Assembly (NCBI RefSeq): GCF_042100115.1
Contig: NC_091277.1
Location: 2,232,001-2,296,000 of the forward strand
DNA: 64,000 nucleotides
Reading direction: 5' to 3'
Source: Alternaria dauci
Lineage: Eukaryota; Ascomycota; Dothideomycetes; Pleosporales; Pleosporaceae
The notes under the pieces were generated by a model. The model did not search any database and had not been told where the DNA came from. It was given only the letters and a program-made list of their open reading frames with translations. Position numbers and translations under genes: made by a program. Positions 58,846 to 64,000 of the stretch are shown one piece after another. Within the stretch, counting starts at the first letter, position 1. Each line of letters opens with the position of its first letter.

Positions 58846-60113
58846 ATGGAGTTTGTGCGAAGGCAAAACGGAATGAATACAACACAGTCTGGACTTCCAG
58901 ATGCCATTCCAGGCGGTGCACCCAGCTGTTCTGCGGCATGTTCCCCTATGAGTTCAGTAGCTACCACGACTTTCTCGTCTGTGCCGCCGGCGAATACTGC
59001 GCTCATAACAACAACCGTCGATTCCACATCCACACCTTCATCCATAATTACCCAGTCATCTTCGAGCAGCAATACTACGGTTCCAGATGGCAAGGCCTCT
59101 GATGCACTCGGTTCTCGCAACGGATTGTCTGGAGGCGCGGCTGCCGGGGTTGCTATCGCGATGTTGCTCGTCGGAATGCTCATCGCTGGAGCTGTGTTCT
59201 TCTTCTTACTACGCCGCCAAAAGAAGAAGCGATACAACTTAGTACAGACTCATCCACCGCCTCATGCACTTGTCGATGATACTGCTAGAACCTTGGAGAA
59301 GGGTCCAACAGCCGTCACTGGCGCCTATGCAACAACCATCGACGACATGCTACCCCAGCCCGTGGCAGACGACGCTATCACAGACACAGTTTTGAAGATC
59401 CGGGACAATATCAAGAACCACGTTCGCACCTACTATCATATTTCTCCCGTTCCGGTAGCCAGTGTTAGTCAGGCGGATATGGGCCAGCTGGCAACCGCAA
59501 CGGGCACAAGCTCCGCCATGCTTGCGAGCATGCTTTCAAACACCTCAACGCGAGCCGAAACGCTTCGACTCATCCTGGCCTGGATTGTGCTATCGAGATG
59601 TACGGGAGAACGTAATGAGAGCTTGCTGCCCGGAGAACTGGCGACAATTGACATGGCCATACCAGGAAGGGATGGCAATAATGCCGGTAAGTTCAATCTC
59701 AGCCTTACCAACTCGGCAAGGGAAGCTGACGCCACGAATCAGCCCAATCAGCCATGTACAGCAAATGGAAAACCGTGACTGGAACTCTGCTGCATGAGCG
59801 AATTAGCCAGAATAAACAAGACCCAGATCGTAAGCAAAAATTCGCCATCGCGGTCGCAGATCTGGACTCTATTGTGGCGCCCTTTGTGCAGAGTGGCTTG
59901 GAAGCTCAGCGGAGCAAGAATCTGGACATGATTCTGACGCGATCTGCGAACTTTGCGTTCCTACTCTTTTCACAGCCGGGATCATTCAAGTTTGAGTTCT
60001 CGAGCGAACATGGAGGTCTGGTGGTATTTCCGGGCCTTGTACAAACGATTGGAGACCAGGGCCAGGTGCTGGGGCCTCCGCGCGTGCTGCTAGAAAAGGA
60101 ACTCGCGACATGA
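58846..60113 (+). CDS. single-pass membrane protein, Ser/Thr-rich exterior
   Basis: Two exons, 58,846-59,686 and 59,752-60,113, with a 65-bp intron (donor GTAAGT, acceptor AATCAG), giving 400 aa. Residues 1-90 are Ser/Thr/Pro-rich and probably O-glycosylated. A glycine-rich run then leads into one membrane helix, about residues 95-122 (AGVAIAMLLVGMLIAGAVFFFLL), with a basic stop-transfer RRQKKKR. This is the layout of many fungal cell-wall-facing sensors and mucin-like proteins. The inside part (residues 130-400) has a helical domain: DTVLKIRDNIKNHVRTYYH, ETLRLILAWIVLSR, FAIAVADLDSIVAPFV, NFAFLLFSQPGSFKFEF. I do not recognise it as a named domain. There is no N-terminal signal peptide at this start; a short upstream exon supplying one is possible. 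Confidence 0.82.
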
Positions 60114-60733
60114 GGATCGTAGAATCAGGGCGAAGGTGGCGTTCAACGGATGACTTATGCAGTATGCAATGCAGTGGTCGTATCGCTGAGACGCCTTCGG
60201 GTGATTGCTAAGGTTCGTGAGCTGAGATGCTGGGGAGAGCGACGAGGCTGGGAGAAGAAGTTGAGGTTTCCTTTTGCGCTATGCTCGATATGTCTTAGCG
60301 TTGGTTCCACTAGCGGGAAGGGGCGTCATGTTCGCTCTCGCCCAATTTGCAAGCCTTCGCGTTGTGAGACACACCACCGTCACTCAGCCATGGAATAAAC
60401 AAGGTGTTGGATCGGTAATATGACCGATGGTGTACCCGAACTATGTTTAGTAGTGGGCGCATGACCAGAGCCCGTGAGAAGAAGCATTTGGCTCCTCATC
60501 GGTTCTCGAGGCACCGCAGCACAGCATGAGGGGTACCGCAATGCCCGCATGCTCAGCCTTGCAGGCTGGAGCTTTGTTGTGTCGCTTGCCCAGTATTGGG
60601 GGTCTATGAGTCGCCCGCTGGCGAGCTGTCTGTGGACTCTTCATTCACGACCTGCACCCCCGCAGGAGTAAGGGCATCAACTGTTGGTGATGAATTGATC
60701 TTTCATCACTATTCCCAGTCCAGACTTTTCAAG
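60114..60733. other. intergenic
   Basis: This is 620 bp between the membrane protein and the next plus-strand gene. No motif-bearing frame, repeat or RNA is seen. Confidence 0.5.
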
Positions 60734-62496
60734 ATGAACAGAGCTATCGGTATGTGCAGGATGCATCGAAGTGCTGAAACATATCGCGACGCAGTGCTTA
60801 CTCTGCGATAGGTGCACCAACAACATCCGCTAGTGTCAGCAACGCGTTCAGATTCGCTGACCTTGCGATACGTAGCGCAGACATTGGGAGCGAGAGTGAG
60901 ATCTTCTTGCGAACCATACGTATCGTTCGTAACGATCTCTTCGAAGTCGAGCGATTAGTGGCTGTTGGCTCGGTGCGGACAAAACTGGCTTACACTCCCG
61001 AAAGACTCCCTTGGATCAGAAGCGCCATCGAGAATACCACCTCTGCTTTAGAGGACATTGGAAACTGGGTGGAATGCGGTGATGTCGGCCGACACTCTCA
61101 TATCTTGGAACAATCTCAAAATCTTCGATACATCCTCAACGACCGCGAACGATTAGGGGACCGCAAAAGCGAACTTGTGGCATGTCATCAACAACTATCT
61201 AACATACTGAGCTTTCTCAATCGTCTGGAAGACTTACCGATCAGCCAAGAGTTACCGACATACCAGAACACGACCTACTTCGATGACATTGTATCGAAAC
61301 AGGAAAGAGTGACCAGTGGGCATAACTTGGACATGCGATTCAAAGTGCCCATGGACAACAACGCTCAGACAATCTGGTGCAATGCTGCGGACAAAACCGG
61401 GCCAGCGAAAAATTCTTCCTCCCATCCCGAAGCATCGTTTTCGTCCGAAATATGGGCCAAAGATCCAGTGAAGTGGGCTTCGCATCTACTGAGCAGTAAC
61501 AAGAATACCAAGTCAGGCAACACCACGTTGAGCCACAATTCACTCGACACGGGATACCCGTCGTCTCCAAGTCTACCAACCAGTCCGCCTCCTCTCTATA
61601 CATCGGCCGGGCAGTACAATCCTCCTTCGCAATCATCTCCAGGAGATACCAGACAACATCTCAATACCGATAATCTGCGGCGCGCAAGCTCACAATTCTC
61701 AATGAGAAAGGCGCATCATGACATGTCCACCCTACCGTCAGTACAGAACAACACATGGGCTTACGTAAATTCGGGAAGACAACAAGCTCTCGCTGAACTG
61801 CCAGGCGACTACTCCATGAGTGGAACAAACTCCGACGGACCTGTAAACCCCCACACGTTCCACCTCATGGTGTCGGCGTCAGCGCCAGGATCTACCGTCG
61901 TCCAAGACAAGAAGACTGAGACACTGTCGGAGTTATTAGGAGATATAAGCCTTGCTGTCGAGCTTCCAGGGAGTGAGCCAGCTCATGCACCAAATCAGAT
62001 CGCGCGGCTGAGTCGGGATTTATCACAGCTTCCTAGCCAGAGGGCGTGCAGGAGCCCGCACCCCAACCAGTATCAACCGTTACTCTCGGAGCTACCAGCT
62101 AGCCCAACACGCAGACCGATAGCATCGCATACAGTCAGTGAGCCAATCGCCGTCCCCACTGTCCATGAACTGTCAGTCCCGCATTCAACATCTGAGCTTG
62201 ACTCCGAACAACTCAGTTCGCACATGCCTGTCAACCACCAATGCCGCCAAACAGCCACCACAAGACCTTGGTCTGTATACGCGTTATCTTCGCAGTCTCG
62301 GCTTTCGACGCGCAGTACAACTTCGTTACGTTCTTCACCACGCATCCTTCCGGCCACGGAGTTATCGGGTATTGAGCGTGATCGACCAATGTCGTCACAG
62401 GCTACACAGGCCGTACACGCTAGCAATAGCACCGCATCAGCGCGGATGAGACGTCAAAAGCATGTGTTAGATCTGCTTGGGAGTATCGATGGATGA
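60734..62496 (+). CDS. hypothetical Ser/Pro-rich protein with N-terminal helical domain
   Basis: Two exons: a 16-nt first exon (60,734-60,749) and 60,812-62,496, with a 62-bp intron (donor GTATGT, acceptor GCGATAG), giving 566 aa. The joined start reads MNRAIGAPTTSASVSNAF, then RFADLAIRSADIGSESEIFLRTIRIVRNDLFEVERLV. This helical N-terminal domain resembles those opening many uncharacterised ascomycete proteins, sometimes ahead of NLR-like or kinase modules. Helices continue to about residue 150 (SAIENTTSALEDIGNWVECG, LVACHQQLSNILSFLNRL). From there on the protein is low-complexity, Ser/Pro/Thr/Gln-rich and probably disordered, with repeated ELP/ELSGD-like short motifs (ALAELPGDYS, SELLGDISLAVELPG, LLSELPASP, ATELSGI). 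No enzyme domain is seen. The tiny first exon is inferred from frame and splice sites; without it the large exon lacks an ATG near its start. Confidence 0.75.
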
Positions 62497-62967
62497 AAAG
62501 GGCTGTAAAAGTACGTTTGTTGGAGTTATTGATTGAACCGGAGGTCGTCTACATGGAGCGTTGAACCTTATCATTAATACTGTACCATTTACCCGATTTA
62601 AACCGTTAGAATAACACTGCACATACATTCCAAAGAGATTCAGAGTTGCTGTCATTTCCTGTCCTTTGCACTCCCTTCACTCATCAGGTCGCATGTCCAA
62701 GACGAACGGGAACGAAGTTCACAACTGCCCGCGTCCCGCGCCACTTCAGCCACCAGTCCGCACGTCCCCCGCTGCGCACCCAGCTCCAAATTCCTGTTCG
62801 CGCGACATCATCGCCCGCCATCACCCATGTCCAAATCCATCACGACAGCCACTCTACCTTAGCAAGCCCCCTTCACCCCAAACAAAACATTTGACGACAA
62901 TTATAGTCGCCAATTGCACACGTTTTTCCCGCATCAAGAGAAAGAGAGAGAGAAAACACCAGCCAAG
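62497..62967. other. TIM10: intergenic, TIM10 5' region
   Basis: This is 471 bp before the TIM10 start, rich in pyrimidine-CA stretches and ending in a purine-rich leader (agagagagag) just upstream of the ATG. It is probably promoter and 5' UTR. An open 127-codon frame crossing it has no motifs. Confidence 0.5.
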
Positions 62968-63401
62968 ATGTCAATGTTCTTCGGTCAAAAACCCCAAATC
63001 TCTTCGGAGCAAAAGATTGCGCAGGCGGAAGCCGAGATTGATATGGTGAGCGACATGTACAGCCGGTAAGTTAGGAACTCCAAGTTCTCTCTCGCGCATC
63101 CTGTAGCTCTACATTTGCTCAATTCTCGTCCCACGCCTGTCCACGTGTACCGGCGGCGGCAGCCCTCTCAAACAAGATCAACACTAACACATCAATTCTC
63201 CCCAGCCTCGTCAAATCTTGCACCGCCAAATGCATAGACACCAACTACCGCGAAGCCGATCTTAACAAGGGCGAATCCGTCTGCCTCGACCGCTGCGTGT
63301 CCAAGTTTTTCGAAGTCAACGTAAAGGTTAGCGAGAAGATGCAGGGAGAGGCACAAGGAAAGCAGGGTGGAGGCGGCGGCATGTTCGGTGGTGGAATGTA
63401 A
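62968..63401 (+). CDS. TIM10: mitochondrial import chaperone Tim10
   Basis: Two exons, 62,968-63,065 and 63,206-63,401, with a 140-bp intron (donor GTAAGT, CACTAAC branch, acceptor CCCCAG), giving 97 aa, the normal size. Small Tim proteins form Tim9-Tim10 hexamers in the mitochondrial intermembrane space and escort hydrophobic precursors to the TIM22 or SAM complexes. The twin CX3C signature is intact: C38/C42 in SCTAKCID and C59/C63 in [15 protein letters not shown], with the usual spacing of 16 residues. The N-terminal helix ([22 protein letters not shown]) and the glycine-rich tail ([11 protein letters not shown]) fit Tim10 rather than Tim8, 9 or 13. Import would depend on the Mia40 disulfide relay. 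Confidence 0.94.
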
Positions 63402-64000
63402 AGAGATTCATCCTATATCAAAGAGGTGAAATGTGGAGGTTGGGCGATATACGATCATGCCTAGTTGTGCTTGTGCTGGGCCGCTGGAGGTCGGATGCTC
63501 GAGGGCAGGAAACCTCGCTGTCGGCATGATTGCTGCTGCATGGATTTTTGACGTGGTCGGTGTTTTGGATCAGAATGCTAAAGGACTGCCTTGCACAGCT
63601 CCGTTTCAGCCTTTAAATGCCTGGATGTCTTCATGGCCACATTCACAGCAATGACATCACGATATGAAGGACATGTACAATACAAAGTTCGCATTTTCAA
63701 ATCAATCGGTTTATCTAACAGGGGTATCTCCCAAAGTCATGCCTGAGCCTCGATCTGTGCGTGCATTCGGATGAATTGTGTCAATGTTCAACCCTTCCGC
63801 GTCGTGGTTATTAAACGGCGCTCTCGGCCAATAGTGAGCCAACCAGCGTATCGGTTCATGATCACATGCAACTGTAGTATCATGAACCGTAAACGCATGC
63901 AATCTTCGTGTATCGTACAGCCGTTCTGTCGTACGTTTCTAATGTGAAAGAGTGACAATGAAAAGGAAGCGCATGGCAGATTATGGCGGTTCGAGACATG
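63402..64000. other. 3' end of window, no gene found
   Basis: This is 599 bp after TIM10. It includes the TIM10 3' UTR; two short frames (73 and 63 codons) have no motifs. A gene continuing past the window edge cannot be excluded. Confidence 0.5.

Overview
The window is nuclear DNA from a filamentous ascomycete, most likely a Dothideomycete of the Pleosporales type. This rests on short introns (mostly 46-83 bp) with GTRNGT donors and CTAAC/CTGAC-like branch sites, on fungal-type proteins (ATG2, RAX1, RMD1/DUF155, TIM10, Dal5-type MFS), and on a block with an extreme repeat-induced point mutation (RIP) signature. The species call is inference.

Layout. Bases 1 to about 16,720 are an AT-rich, RIP-destroyed transposon block: CpA and TpG are almost absent, every frame is full of TAA/TAG, and no gene survives. 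It holds two diverged copies of one element about 3 kb apart (from 41 and 3,042), a minus-strand Ty3/gypsy-like reverse transcriptase relic near 7.5-7.8 kb, and a pair of direct repeats near 13.1 and 14.9 kb. At about 16,720 composition flips sharply to normal gene-bearing DNA, only 8-10 bp from the stop codon of the first gene.

From 16.7 to 63.4 kb there are 19 protein genes. In order: F-box-like protein (-), ADGF/CECR1-type adenosine deaminase (-), ATG2 (+), Dal5-type MFS permease (-), unknown 370-aa protein (-), unknown 255-aa protein (+), UBE2C-type ubiquitin-conjugating enzyme (+), ELL-like elongation factor (+), DUF2237 protein (+), secreted phospholipase A2 (-), RMD1/DUF155 membrane protein (-), RAX1-like RGS protein (-), prolyl-4-hydroxylase-like dioxygenase (+), two related RING-type proteins (+,+), Hsp70-like ATPase (-), single-pass membrane protein (+), Ser/Pro-rich unknown (+), and TIM10 (+). 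I rebuilt exon-intron structures by hand; each keeps the reading frame across every splice and ends on a stop. Most are housekeeping genes with no operon-like logic. Neighbours share only promoters (ADA/ATG2, 370-aa/255-aa, Hsp70-like/membrane protein) or close 3' ends (DUF2237/PLA2).

The points most worth a second look are: a RING-gene pair whose second member has an in-frame TAG followed by 47 more sense codons encoding a hydrophobic segment; a GC-AG intron in ATG2 that mimics a frameshift; a phospholipase A2 with a long Ala/Thr-linked C-terminal extension; the F-box gene ending on the RIP boundary; and CA/GT microsatellites around the E2 and ELL genes. I found no CRISPR, rRNA or convincing tRNA gene, and no clear previously undescribed multi-gene system.
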